Below are positions 23,293-32,260 of a stretch of DNA of 44,486 nt, piece by piece. Position numbers and translations under genes: made by a program. Each line of letters begins with the position of its first letter. The stretch's first letter is position 1. The notes under the pieces are model-generated. The model saw nothing but the letters and a program-made list of their open reading frames with translations, did no database searches and was not told the origin of the DNA. The stretch is from contig JACRJC010000038.1 of the NCBI GenBank assembly GCA_016215555.1, positions 1-44,486 on the forward strand, given 5' to 3'. This DNA is from Rhodospirillales bacterium. GTDB taxonomy: Bacteria > Pseudomonadota > Alphaproteobacteria > Rhodospirillales > WMHbin7.

Positions 23293-25554
23293 TCACCCGA
23301 TATCCACCCCATGATCCCGCGCATAGGCCTTTAGCTGCAATCGGAGCGAGCGGTCGGGGCGGGTCAACAATCCGGCCAGATAGGCTTCCAAGGCGCCCAG
23401 GTCCAGGGAACGGACCATGCGCCGCACCGGACCGATGGCCGGCACCTGCATCGAAAGATTGCGAAATCCGATGCCGATCAGGGCCATGGCGTCGATGGGC
23501 TGGCCGCCCATTTCGCCGCACAGGCTCAGCGTAACGTTGCGGTTGCGGCAAGCCTCGACCAGGCGCTTCAGGAAAACCAGCACCGACGGAGCCAGCGTGT
23601 CGTAGCGGTCGGAGAGGCGGGGATTGCCACGATCAGAGGCGAACAGGAACTGCACCAGATCGTTGCTGCCGACCGAGATGAAATCCACCCGTTCGAGCAG
23701 GGCGTCGAGCTGGAAGGCCAGGGCCGGCACTTCCAGCATGGTGCCGACGCGAAGCCGCATGGGTTTGGGCGCGCCGCGGGCGCATTCGCGCGCCAATTCG
23801 CGGTCCAACAGGTCGCGCGCCTTGTCCATTTCCGAGACGTCGGCGATCATGGGAAACATGATCGAGAGGTCGCGGCCCTGGGCGGCGCGGATCAGCGCCC
23901 GCAATTGCTGGCGCAGCACCGCCGGGCGGTCCAGCGTGATGCGGATCGAGCGCCAGCCCATGGCCGGATTTTCCTCGGGCGCGCCGTTCCAATAGGGCAG
24001 AACCTTGTCGCCGCCGACATCCAGGGTGCGGAAGACCACCGGCTTGCCCTGAGCCATTTCGTAAATCTTGCCGTAGATTTGGGTCTGGGTCTCGACGTCG
24101 GGCAGTTCGTGGCGGGCCATGAAGGGAATTTCGGTCCGGTAAAGCCCAACCCCCAGGGCGCCGCTGGATTCCAGGAATTTGAGATCGGCCAGCAAGCCGG
24201 CATTGACGAACAGATTGACCTCGGTTCCGTCTATGGTGACGGTCGGCAGATCCTTTTCGGCGGCATAGGATCGGATGCGCTCGGCCCTCAGCAGGGCGGT
24301 GCCCCGAAAGGCGGTGACGATATCCTCGCCGGGCCGCACGAAAATCTGGTTGGAATCGCCATCGACGATCACCTGGTCCATGGGCTCGATGCGCGTCAGC
24401 ACGCCCTCGGCCCGGCCGATGACCGGAATCTCGAGCGCCCGGGCGATGATCGCCGCATGCATGGTCGGCGAACCTTCCTCGAGCACCAGCCCCTTCAGCT
24501 TCTTGCGGTCGTAATCCAGCAATTCGGCCGGCCCCAGGGTGCGGGCGATCAGGATGGTGTCGTCGGGCAGATTCAGGGCGACGCCGGCGCGGCCCGACAA
24601 ATGCTGAATCAGGCGGTTGGCCAGATCCTCGAAATCCAGCAGGCGCTCGCGGATATAGGGGTCGCTGACTTGGCTCATGCGCGCCCTGGTGTCGTCATGC
24701 ACCTTCTGGACGGCGGCTTCGGCGGTCAGGCCGCCCTGGATGGCTTCGGCGATGCGGCCTATCCAGCCCGCGTCCTGGGCGAACATGCGGTAGGTTTCGA
24801 TGACGTCCCTGTGCTCGCCGCCGGCTTCCATGTCGGCGGAGTTCAACAAGGCGTCCAACTGGCTGTGCAGGCTGGAAAGCGCTTCCTTGAAGCGCGGCAA
24901 TTCGCTTTCCGAATCCTCGGCCACCAGCCGCTGCACGCTGATTTGGCTGCGATGGATGAAGGCCTGGCCGATGGCGATGCCGGCATTCAGGCGAACGCCC
25001 TCGATGCGCAGCGGCAACAGCGCGTTGCCGTCGATGGCGATCTGCTCTTCCTTGGGCACCAAGCCGCCGGCCACCAGCTCGGCCTGCACCATGGCCACGG
25101 TTTCCAGGGTCTCGATCTCTTCGTCGGTATAGGCGCGGCTGGTCTTGTTTTGCACCACCAGCACCCCGATGACGCGCCCGCCGCGCAGGATCGGCACCCC
25201 CATCAGCGAGTGGTAGATTTCCTCGCCGGTTTCCGGACGGAACACGAAGGAGGGATGATTCTGGGCGTCGGCAAAAGCCATGGGGCGGGCCTGGGCCGCG
25301 ATCAGGCCGACCAGGCCCTCGCCGACTCGCAGGCGCGTGGCATGGACGGCGCTGTCCAACAGGCCCTTGGTGGCGAAGAGTTCCAGCACCTCGCCGGCGC
25401 GCAACACATAGCACGAGCAAACATCCGCCTTCAGGCCCTCGGCGATCAGGCCGACCGTGCGGTTCAGCCGCTCTTGGGCCGAACCCGATCCTGCCATGAC
25501 GTCCCGAAGGCGGCCCAAAAGCCGCCGGGACACGCCGGTCCCGACGGAAGGCAT
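23293..25554 (-). CDS. ptsP: PEP-protein phosphotransferase of the nitrogen-type PTS (enzyme I-Ntr)
   Basis: 753 aa. An N-terminal GAF domain (residues about 15-165; LRVGEGLVGLIAAQARPMAFADAQNHPSF region) is followed by enzyme I. The phosphorylated His is His366 in SPTMHAAIIARALEIPVIG. The PEP-binding TIM barrel has RTLDVGGDKVLPYWN, DFISVGSNDLVQF and the active-site-type LCGEMGG. It passes phosphate from PEP to NPr (PtsO) and on to PtsN, which regulates nitrogen, potassium and carbon responses in proteobacteria. The GAF domain usually senses glutamine or 2-oxoglutarate. It lies between the nitronate monooxygenase-like gene and the rodZ-like gene. Confidence 0.96.
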   Translation of the reverse strand: MPSVGTGVSRRLLGRLRDVMAGSGSAQERLNRTVGLIAEGLKADVCSCYVLRAGEVLELFATKGLLDSAVHATRLRVGEGLVGLIAAQARPMAFADAQNHPSFVFRPETGEEIYHSLMGVPILRGGRVIGVLVVQNKTSRAYTDEEIETLETVAMVQAELVAGGLVPKEEQIAIDGNALLPLRIEGVRLNAGIAIGQAFIHRSQISVQRLVAEDSESELPRFKEALSSLHSQLDALLNSADMEAGGEHRDVIETYRMFAQDAGWIGRIAEAIQGGLTAEAAVQKVHDDTRARMSQVSDPYIRERLLDFEDLANRLIQHLSGRAGVALNLPDDTILIARTLGPAELLDYDRKKLKGLVLEEGSPTMHAAIIARALEIPVIGRAEGVLTRIEPMDQVIVDGDSNQIFVRPGEDIVTAFRGTALLRAERIRSYAAEKDLPTVTIDGTEVNLFVNAGLLADLKFLESSGALGVGLYRTEIPFMARHELPDVETQTQIYGKIYEMAQGKPVVFRTLDVGGDKVLPYWNGAPEENPAMGWRSIRITLDRPAVLRQQLRALIRAAQGRDLSIMFPMIADVSEMDKARDLLDRELARECARGAPKPMRLRVGTMLEVPALAFQLDALLERVDFISVGSNDLVQFLFASDRGNPRLSDRYDTLAPSVLVFLKRLVEACRNRNVTLSLCGEMGGQPIDAMALIGIGFRNLSMQVPAIGPVRRMVRSLDLGALEAYLAGLLTRPDRSLRLQLKAYARDHGVDIG

Positions 25555-25555
25555 G

Positions 25556-26593
25556 CTAAGAAGCTTTCTGCGGAATGCCCTGGCGAGCGGTCAGCGCCGC
25601 TTCGGCCTGGGCGACCAGTTCGGCCAGAATTTCCGAAACCGGCTGTTCGCGGTTGACCATGCCCACACTCTGGCCGGCCATCAGCGAGCCATTCTCGACA
25701 TCGCCGTCGATGACGGCGCGCTTCAAGGCCCCGGCCCAGAAATGCTCGATCTCGAGCTGGGCGGCGTCCTTGGCCAGTTCGCCGCTTTTGAAGCGGGCGA
25801 TGACCTGCTGCTGGACTTCCAAGAAGCGCTTGGTGGCGTTGTTGGCCAGCGCGCGGACCGGAATGACCGGGAAATCGACGTCGATCTGCACGCTGGGCTG
25901 GGCTTCGCGGGCGGCGGCCTTGATGAAGGATTTCTTGAAATTGGGATGGGCCACGCATTCGGTGGCGCAGACGAAGCGGGTGCCCAACTGGCAGCCCGAG
26001 GCGCCCATTTCCAGATAGGACAGCATGGCCTCGCCCCTGCCGATGCCGCCGGCCACGAAGATCGGCACATCGCGGATTTCGGGCAGGATTTCCTGGGCCA
26101 GAACGCTGGTCGAAACCGGACCGATATGGCCGCCGGCCTCGGCGCCTTCCACCACCAGCGCGTCGGCGCCGGAACGGATCATCTTTTTGGCCAGCACCAG
26201 GGCGGGAGCGAAGCAGATCACCTTGGCGCCATGATCCTTGGCCCGCTTGATGGCGGCCGAGCTGGGTAGGCCGCCGGCCAGCACGACATGGCTGACGCCG
26301 GCCTTGCCGCAGACGTCGATCAGATCGTCGAGCTGCGGATGCATGGTGATCAGATTGACGCCGAAGGGCTTGTCGGTCAGCTTTTGCGTGGCCTCGATTT
26401 CCGCCGACAAAAGCTCGGGCCCCATCGAGCCGCAGGCGATGACGCCAAAACCGCCGCCGTTGGAGATCGCCGAGACCAGATTGCGTTCGGAAATCCAGGA
26501 CATGGCCCCGCCCAGAATGGCCAGATCGGCGCCCAGAAAGGCGCGTCCCCGGTCCCAGAGGCGGTCCAGTATCTGGCGCGGCATGGGCGACAT
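25556..26593 (-). CDS. Nitronate monooxygenase/2-nitropropane dioxygenase-family flavoprotein
   Basis: 345 aa. ATG 26593 is preferred because AAGGA lies 7 nt upstream; ATG 26608 overlaps the lysC stop and would add five residues. The FMN-binding TIM barrel shows GADLAILGGAMSWISERNLVSAISNGGGFG, the central GADALVVEGAEAGGHIG (Gly-rich with the proposed catalytic His) and IPIFVAGGIGRGEAMLSYLEMGASGCQLGTRF-type segments. Family members oxidise alkyl nitronates or act as enoyl-ACP reductases of the FabK type. The GGHIG segment favours the nitronate group, but the true substrate is open. Placement in an operon with lysC and ptsP gives no metabolic clue. Confidence 0.85.
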   Translation of the reverse strand: MSPMPRQILDRLWDRGRAFLGADLAILGGAMSWISERNLVSAISNGGGFGVIACGSMGPELLSAEIEATQKLTDKPFGVNLITMHPQLDDLIDVCGKAGVSHVVLAGGLPSSAAIKRAKDHGAKVICFAPALVLAKKMIRSGADALVVEGAEAGGHIGPVSTSVLAQEILPEIRDVPIFVAGGIGRGEAMLSYLEMGASGCQLGTRFVCATECVAHPNFKKSFIKAAAREAQPSVQIDVDFPVIPVRALANNATKRFLEVQQQVIARFKSGELAKDAAQLEIEHFWAGALKRAVIDGDVENGSLMAGQSVGMVNREQPVSEILAELVAQAEAALTARQGIPQKAS

Positions 26594-26604
26594 CTCCATG
26601 TCCT

Positions 26605-27825
26605 TCACGCCGCGTCGAGTTCGAAAGCCGTATGCAGCGCTCGAAGCGCCAGTTCGGTGTATTCCTCAGAGATCAGCACGCTGACCTTGATTTCCGAGGT
26701 CGAGATGACCTGGATGTTGATGCCCTTTTCGGCCAGGGTGCGGAACATGGTCAGCGCCACCCCGGCATGGCTTCGCATGCCGACGCCGATGACCGACACC
26801 TTGACGACGTTGCCGTCGGCGATCAGTTCCTTGAAGCCGAAAGCCGCCTTGGCGTCGTTGATCACCTTCTTGGTCTTTTCCAGATCGGCGGTGCCGACGG
26901 TAAAGGTCAGGTCGGTGGTCTTGCCGTCGTGCGAGACGTTCTGCACGATCATATCGACATTGATGGCCGCGTCGGCCAGGGGACCGAAGATGCCGGCGGC
27001 GACGCCGGGCTTGTCGGCGACGCCGACCAGGGTGATCTTCGCTTCGTCGCGGCTATAGGCGATGCCGCTTACCAGGGCCTTTTCCACGATCTCATCCTCA
27101 TCGCAAACGAGTGTTCCAGGGATATCCGCAAAGCTGGTCAGCACCTGCACGCGCACATGGTGCTTCATGGCCATTTCGACCGAGCGGGTCTGCAAGACCT
27201 TGGCGCCCACCGAGGCCAGTTCCAGCATTTCTTCGTAGGTGATCCGATCCAGCTTCCTGGCCGCTTTCACGATCCTGGGATCGGTGGTGTAGACGCCATC
27301 GACATCTGTGTAGATGTCGCAGCGATCGGCATGCAGGGCCGCCGCCAGCGCCACCGCCGAGGTGTCCGAGCCGCCGCGGCCCAGCGTGCTGATGCGGTTG
27401 CCGGGCGCCAAGCCCTGGAACCCCGCGACCACGGCCACTTCGCCGGTCTTCATGCAAGCTTCGATCTGGCTGGTGTCGATCGATTCGATGCGGGCCTTGC
27501 CATGCGTGGCGTCGGTATGGACGGGAATCTGCCAGCCGGTCCAGGACCGGGCCTTTACTCCCATCTCCTGCAGACAGATGGCCAGCAGGCCGATGGTCAC
27601 CTGTTCGCCGGTGGCGACCACGGCGTCATATTCCGCCGCGTCATGCAGTTTGGCCGCCTCGTTGACATAGGCGACCAGTTGGTTGGTGACGCCCGACATC
27701 GCCGACACCACCACCGCGACCTCGTTGCCGGCCTCGGATTCGCGTTTGACGCGCCTGGCCACATTGCGGATTTTCTCCACATCGGCCACCGAGGTGCCGC
27801 CGAATTTCATAACGATACGCGCCAT
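26605..27825 (-). CDS. lysC: Aspartate kinase
   Basis: 406 aa from ATG 27825; AGGGA lies about 10 nt upstream, and an in-frame GTG at 27831 is also possible. It phosphorylates aspartate at the head of the Lys/Thr/Met/DAP pathway. The kinase N-terminus RIVMKFGGTSVADVEKI is diagnostic. FTD-type substrate residues lie in LGRGGSDTSAVALAAAL, and two C-terminal ACT domains (ITLVGVADKPGVAAGIF and VSVIGVGMRSHAGVALTMF) mediate feedback by lysine or threonine. The ACT region may also be made alone from an internal start, as in many bacteria; I did not identify that start with confidence. It is the first gene of the packed minus-strand operon. Confidence 0.96.
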   Translation of the reverse strand: MARIVMKFGGTSVADVEKIRNVARRVKRESEAGNEVAVVVSAMSGVTNQLVAYVNEAAKLHDAAEYDAVVATGEQVTIGLLAICLQEMGVKARSWTGWQIPVHTDATHGKARIESIDTSQIEACMKTGEVAVVAGFQGLAPGNRISTLGRGGSDTSAVALAAALHADRCDIYTDVDGVYTTDPRIVKAARKLDRITYEEMLELASVGAKVLQTRSVEMAMKHHVRVQVLTSFADIPGTLVCDEDEIVEKALVSGIAYSRDEAKITLVGVADKPGVAAGIFGPLADAAINVDMIVQNVSHDGKTTDLTFTVGTADLEKTKKVINDAKAAFGFKELIADGNVVKVSVIGVGMRSHAGVALTMFRTLAEKGINIQVISTSEIKVSVLISEEYTELALRALHTAFELDAA

Positions 27826-27970
27826 TTGCACAAATTCCCTAGTGCCGCTCCCGGGTTCTGGCCCAAGAGGAGAAATCTTAAGATTTTGAGGCTTGCCGAA
27901 AGGCGGCTATACATAGCCCCTGGAGCGCCGGGTGGCAAGCCCGGCCAAGGCTGGAAACATAGGTTTTTCG

Positions 27971-28729
27971 ATGCATGCACCCCCAGAAGCCCCCACCGTC
28001 GCCCAGGATGAAGTGGCCCGTTTCGCCCGGCTGGCCAGCCGCTGGTGGGATCCCGAAGGCCCCTTGAAGCCGCTGCACAAGATGAACCCGGCGCGGCTGG
28101 ATTTCCTGACCGCCAAATTCGCCCGGCATTTCGCCCGCGACCTGGAATCCCCCCAACCTTTCAATGGGCTGACACTTCTGGATGTCGGCACCGGGGGCGG
28201 CCTCATCGCCGAACCGCTGGCCCGGCTGGGTTTCGAGGTCACGGCCATCGACGCCGCCCGGGAAAGCATCGAGGCGGCCAGGGCGCACGCCGCCGAGCAG
28301 GGGCTGGAGATCGATTACCGCAACGCCACCACAGACGAATTGCTGAAAGACTCCAAGCGCTTCGATGCCGTGCTGGCGATGGAGATCGTCGAACACGTCC
28401 CCGATCCCGGCCTGCTGCTGAGCGAGGCCGCGCAATTGATGGCGCCCGGCGGCGCTTTTGCCGGAGCCACGGTCAGCCGGACAACCAAATCCTACCTCAT
28501 GGGCATCGTCGGCGCCGAATTGCTGCTGCGCTGGCTGCCCCTGGGCACCCATGACTGGAACAAGTTCCTGAAGCCTTCGGAATTCACCGGCTTCTTGCGC
28601 CAAGCCGGCCTTCAGGTCTCGGCCCTGCAGGGCCTGTCTTACAATCCGCTCCTGGACCGCTGGTCGAAAACCGGCGAGTTGGACGTGAATTACCTTATTT
28701 TTGCGGGCAAGCCGAACCGGCAGGCCTGA
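27971..28729 (+). CDS. ubiG: Ubiquinone biosynthesis O-methyltransferase
   Basis: 252 aa from ATG 27971 (MHAPPEAP); the frame is open 39 nt further upstream. It carries out both SAM-dependent O-methylations in ubiquinone synthesis. Diagnostic sequence: EVARFARLASRWWDPEGPLKPLHKMNPARL at the start, the SAM motif LLDVGTGGGLIAEPLARLG, and the late block GTHDWNKFLKPSEFTGFLRQAGL. The family-typical WWD motif and length are intact. It diverges from lysC with 145 bp between starts and ends 5 bp before the converging fic stop. Confidence 0.97.
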   Translation: MHAPPEAPTVAQDEVARFARLASRWWDPEGPLKPLHKMNPARLDFLTAKFARHFARDLESPQPFNGLTLLDVGTGGGLIAEPLARLGFEVTAIDAARESIEAARAHAAEQGLEIDYRNATTDELLKDSKRFDAVLAMEIVEHVPDPGLLLSEAAQLMAPGGAFAGATVSRTTKSYLMGIVGAELLLRWLPLGTHDWNKFLKPSEFTGFLRQAGLQVSALQGLSYNPLLDRWSKTGELDVNYLIFAGKPNRQA

Positions 28730-28734
28730 TAAGG

Positions 28735-29955
28735 TCAAGTCTCGGGAAACAGCCTGGGAAACAGGAAATCGAGGGTTTCGACTGGGAAGCGGAGCGATAC
28801 CGGCCCTTTCGGCGTGGTCGAGGCCAAAAGCCCCGTGGCCACCACGTCGTTGAACACGCGCCTGGCGGTTCGCTCCGGCAGTCCGGTAATGCGCGGCACG
28901 TCTCCGCGCTCCAACTCGCCCCGAATCAAGGCCTCTTCCAGCAGCCGGGCCGCCTCGGGTTTTAGTGTGTCGCTCCGCTCGACGAAGACGCGCAACCGGC
29001 GTGCAAGCGCGTTCAATTCGAAGAGGCCCGACATGAAGGTCACTTGATCGAGACACACGCGCAGGAACCAAAGCATGAAATCGGTCAATGCTCTTTGCGA
29101 CAGATTGCCTCTGCCATCCAAATCGCCCAGCCTTGGCATGTCCGCATGGTCCATCATCCGCTTGTAATCGCCCCGGCTGTCGAGACCCCGCGCCAGACCG
29201 CGTGAAATCGACCACAGGCCATATGCGCCAACGCCGGCCTTGTGCGCCATGGCATGGCTCATCAGGCGCGCGACGCGGCCATTCCCGTCGGGAAATGGAT
29301 GGATGTAACTGAGCCTGTGATGGGAAGCCGGAATGGAGAGAATGCGCGCCGCCATGCCAAGAGGTTCGAAACGGTACCTCTCGGCAAAGCGGTCCATAAA
29401 CGCCGCCACTCTATCGCTTGACGGCGGCAAATGTCTCCCGACCGCTACATCGTATTGCGGATTCGACCGCCATTCGCCCGGCTCCATCATGAATTTCCGG
29501 CCACCGCCGCTTACCTTCAAGGCGTCGGACGGGGCGTCTCGATAGAATTCCCGATGCAGCCATTGGATAAATGCCGAAGACGCAGGCTCCGGCAAGGCCC
29601 CCTCGGCGGCCATCCGATCGATTTCGGCCTGCACCCGGACATGGGACGCCGCCTCGGCCTGAAGATTGCGCCGTTCGCCGTCCTTATCGAACTCTCCGGA
29701 CAGGGCGCGTTCGATATCCCGGGGCCGCGTGTTATGCCCTTCGATCAGATTGCTGTAATAGCTGTTCATGATCCGCACCAGAGCGGCCAGATTGGCCGCC
29801 GTCTTGGGATGGAAGGCGCTGCCCAATTTGGCCGAGTTGGCCGCAAGTTCGGCCATAACATCGGAAAGCTCGGGCGGAATCGTTTCAAGGCGCGTTGGCT
29901 CAATGCGATCCACGCTCTCGACATGCCCAGAATTGGCCGATTTTTCATTTTTCAT
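28735..29955 (-). CDS. Class II Fic-domain protein (AMP-transferase family) with C-terminal winged helix
   Basis: 406 aa. Fic enzymes transfer AMP or another phosphate-containing group from a nucleotide to target proteins. The active loop HPFPDGNGRVAR (His219) is complete. The N-terminal autoinhibitory motif S68-N-L-I-E72-G73 fits (S/T)xxxE(G/N), making this a class II, self-inhibited form. Residues about 330-395 resemble a winged helix (RITGLPERTARRVFNDVVATGLL). The start ATG at 29955 lies in AT-rich DNA without a clear ribosome site. No separate antitoxin is seen, which fits in-cis inhibition. Its single-gene insertion between ubiG and a glycosyltransferase, with an AT-rich leader, hints at horizontal gain. 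The target is unknown. Confidence 0.92.
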   Translation of the reverse strand: MKNEKSANSGHVESVDRIEPTRLETIPPELSDVMAELAANSAKLGSAFHPKTAANLAALVRIMNSYYSNLIEGHNTRPRDIERALSGEFDKDGERRNLQAEAASHVRVQAEIDRMAAEGALPEPASSAFIQWLHREFYRDAPSDALKVSGGGRKFMMEPGEWRSNPQYDVAVGRHLPPSSDRVAAFMDRFAERYRFEPLGMAARILSIPASHHRLSYIHPFPDGNGRVARLMSHAMAHKAGVGAYGLWSISRGLARGLDSRGDYKRMMDHADMPRLGDLDGRGNLSQRALTDFMLWFLRVCLDQVTFMSGLFELNALARRLRVFVERSDTLKPEAARLLEEALIRGELERGDVPRITGLPERTARRVFNDVVATGLLASTTPKGPVSLRFPVETLDFLFPRLFPET

Positions 29956-29998
29956 AATCTAATGACTATAAATGATTAAATGATGCTTTGCCAGCTTG

Positions 29999-30022
29999 TT
30001 TGGCCGATCATTTGGCCGATCT
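29999..30022. repeat. Tandem 12-bp duplication upstream of fic
   Basis: TTTGGCCGATCA (29999-30010) is followed directly by TTTGGCCGATCT (30011-30022), differing only at the last base. It lies in the 87-bp gap between the glycosyltransferase stop and the fic start. It could be an operator or a replication-slippage product. No further copies are nearby. Confidence 0.5.
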
Positions 30023-30042
30023 GTTCTGGATTCAGGGCATCA

Positions 30043-30882
30043 TCAAGGGAAAAGTCTTGTGAATTCCCGCCAATCCTGGATATTCGAGCGCCAAAAGCCC
30101 AAAAACTGCACGCAACCGGCGAAATGCAGGGCGTAGCTGTTGGTATAGGCGGCCTGAACGCACAGATGGACCAGCGATTCCCAGCCCGGATCCTGAGGAT
30201 CCTGGTACAGCAAGAAGGGATACAGGGCGCACATTTCGTCGAACCACAGCCGGTTGAAGCGCCGGTCAAGGGGATGCAGCAGCCGCCTCGCCGCCAGCGC
30301 ATGCGACAGATGCGGCTGCTCGTACTGGTTCAGAGGATCGGGCGTGCCCGGCAATCGGTACATTTCGGCGAACAAGTCGCGGTGATGGGCGGGGCTCAGC
30401 ACCAAAGCCCCGGTATTCACCGCCTCGCCGGGATCCTCCAGGCCATAGGCGGCATAATAGGCGGCCCGGTCCTGGATTTCGGGAAGCGGCTTGCCTTCCT
30501 TCCAGGCCAGGGCCTGGCTCATATCGGGCACGCCCTCGGCCAGGATGCGGTCCCAGGCCGGCGGGGTCGATCCTTCGCGGGCCACGGCGCCGATCTTGTC
30601 CAAGGGAACGCCCTGGGTGATGTCCGGCGCCTTCAGGGGATTGAGGGCGATGTCGCAATCAAGCCAGACCACGCGTTGAAAATCGCGGGTCCGGGGATGG
30701 TCGAGAATCAGCAGCTTCTGCCAGGCCGGCGAGCGCTGGTCGGTGGCATCGAGCGGCTGGTCGAAAACCACCAGATCGAAACCGTGCTTGTCGGCATAGG
30801 CTTCCCAGGTCGGACGGACGCGCGCGAAAACATGCTGGTGCTTGTCGCCCAGGGCCAGGGTGACAAGACACGTTTTCGTCAT
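30043..30882 (-). CDS. GT-A fold glycosyltransferase-like protein (DxD motif)
   Basis: 279 aa from ATG 30882 (MTKTCLVTLALGDKHQ); the frame extends 75 nt upstream without homology and no strong ribosome site was found. RVVWLDCDIALNPLK carries the DxD metal/nucleotide-sugar motif, preceded by WQKLLILDHPRTRDFQ, as in GT34/GT8-like nucleotide-sugar transferases. AVNTGALVLSPAHH and the C-terminal YALHFAGCVQFLGFW (acceptor-site His) fit this group. The sugar and acceptor are unknown. It is the last gene of the DUF1192-degQ-rarA-crcB-rlu run, 106 bp after the small secreted protein, and may be independently transcribed. Confidence 0.75.
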   Translation of the reverse strand: MTKTCLVTLALGDKHQHVFARVRPTWEAYADKHGFDLVVFDQPLDATDQRSPAWQKLLILDHPRTRDFQRVVWLDCDIALNPLKAPDITQGVPLDKIGAVAREGSTPPAWDRILAEGVPDMSQALAWKEGKPLPEIQDRAAYYAAYGLEDPGEAVNTGALVLSPAHHRDLFAEMYRLPGTPDPLNQYEQPHLSHALAARRLLHPLDRRFNRLWFDEMCALYPFLLYQDPQDPGWESLVHLCVQAAYTNSYALHFAGCVQFLGFWRSNIQDWREFTRLFP

Positions 30883-30988
30883 TAAAACCGGCCAAAACTT
30901 GAAGGGCTCTTTGGCCGGTCTCCAGCCGCCATTGAGGCGGCGGCCAAGCGCCCACAAGGGCGCGCCCGGCGAGGGGCCATACGGTCGG

Positions 30989-31273
30989 TCATTTCAATGG
31001 CCGACCGGTATTGGAAGCAGTGATGGCGCAGCCGCAGACCGGGCATTCCAGGGCCGCCAGCACGGCCTTGCGCTCGGCCTCGCCGTAACCGGCCTGGATC
31101 AGGATCTTGTCGGCCTCGGCCAGATAGCGGGCATGTTCGGAGGTGACGCCGCAACGATCGGCCACCAGTTCAGACAGATACGCGTTGTTCTCGTCCAAGG
31201 ACAGGGCCTTGGCCTTGCCGGAAGCCAGCAGGGCGGGAACCAGGGTCAGAAGATGGCGACGGTTCAGTTTCAT
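30989..31273 (-). CDS. Small secreted protein with a Cys pair, unknown function
   Basis: 94 aa. The N-terminus MKLNRRHLLTLVPALLASGKAKALS looks like a Sec signal peptide with a basic n-region and AKA cleavage. The mature part is helical (ENNAYLSELVADRCGVTSEHARYLAEADK) and ends with a CPVCGC cluster, plus one Cys before it. The Cys residues could form disulfides or bind metal in the periplasm. It follows the pseudouridine synthase gene with a 9-bp gap. I do not recognise the family. Confidence 0.65.
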   Translation of the reverse strand: MKLNRRHLLTLVPALLASGKAKALSLDENNAYLSELVADRCGVTSEHARYLAEADKILIQAGYGEAERKAVLAALECPVCGCAITASNTGRPLK

Positions 31274-31282
31274 AGCCCCATC

Positions 31283-32260
31283 CTAGCCTTTTCTGCCCTT
31301 TTTCGCTACCGGCGTGTCGAATTCGAAGAAGGCCATGCTGGCGGCGATATGGTCGGGAATGGGCGCTTCGATACGCAGTTTCTTGCCGCCTTCCCTGGGC
31401 AGTTCCAGCGACCTAGCATGCAGATGCAGCTTGCGGCTAAGCCCCGATCCCTGCAAAAAGGCTTCGGCGCCGCCATATTTGCCGTCGCCCAGAATGGGAC
31501 AGCCCAAAGCCTGGCAATGCACGCGCAATTGATGGGTGCGGCCCGTCATCGGCTCCAATTCCAGCCACGAGGCCTTGTCGAGAGCGCGGTCGAGAACACG
31601 GTAATGGGTGACGGCGTCCTGGCCTTCCTCGACATCGATATCCATCTTCTCGCCCAAACGGCCGGGACGTTTCGAAAGCGGCGCGTCGATGACGCCTTCG
31701 CGCGGCATCGGGCAGCCCACCACCAGCGCCCAATAGATTTTATGGGCCGTGCGATGCTTGAAGGCATTGGCCAGCTTCGACGCCGCCCTGGCCGTGCGGC
31801 CCAGCACCAGAACGCCCGACGTGTCCTTGTCGAGGCGATGGACCAGGCGCGGACGTTCGTCATAATCGAATTTCAAGGCGTCCAGCATGGCATCCAGATG
31901 ATGCAGCGTGCCGGTGCCGCCCTGCACGGCCAAGCCCGCCGGCTTATTGATGGCGATGATCTCGTCATCCTTGTACAGCACGCAGCGGCGCAGATCCTCG
32001 GCATCGCTTTCCTTCATGCGCTGGGCCGGCTTGGGCGCCGCCTGATGGGTGCTTAAATCGCCAAGCGGCGGCACCCGCACCACCTGGCCCGAAGTCAGGC
32101 GCTGATTAGCCTTGGCCCTGGCTCCATCGACCCGCAACTGCCCGGTGCGCAGCAATTTCTCGATGCGCCCATGCGTCAGCCCCGGATAATGGCGCGACAG
32201 CCAGCGGTCCAGGCGCAGCTCGGCCTCGGCGGCTTCGACGGTGACCAGTTCGACGCTCAT
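31283..32260 (-). CDS. RluA-family 23S rRNA pseudouridine synthase, RluC-like
   Basis: 325 aa. An N-terminal S4 RNA-binding domain (LRLDRWLSRHYPGLTHGRIEKLLRTGQLRVDG) is followed by the catalytic domain with the active-site Asp in LVHRLDKDTSGVLVLG. GRTHQLRVHCQALGCPILGDGKYGG closes the fold. S4 plus this catalytic motif indicates RluC/RluD type rather than RluA. The exact rRNA positions modified cannot be read from sequence. It overlaps the crcB stop by 4 bp. Confidence 0.94.
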   Translation of the reverse strand: MSVELVTVEAAEAELRLDRWLSRHYPGLTHGRIEKLLRTGQLRVDGARAKANQRLTSGQVVRVPPLGDLSTHQAAPKPAQRMKESDAEDLRRCVLYKDDEIIAINKPAGLAVQGGTGTLHHLDAMLDALKFDYDERPRLVHRLDKDTSGVLVLGRTARAASKLANAFKHRTAHKIYWALVVGCPMPREGVIDAPLSKRPGRLGEKMDIDVEEGQDAVTHYRVLDRALDKASWLELEPMTGRTHQLRVHCQALGCPILGDGKYGGAEAFLQGSGLSRKLHLHARSLELPREGGKKLRIEAPIPDHIAASMAFFEFDTPVAKKGRKG

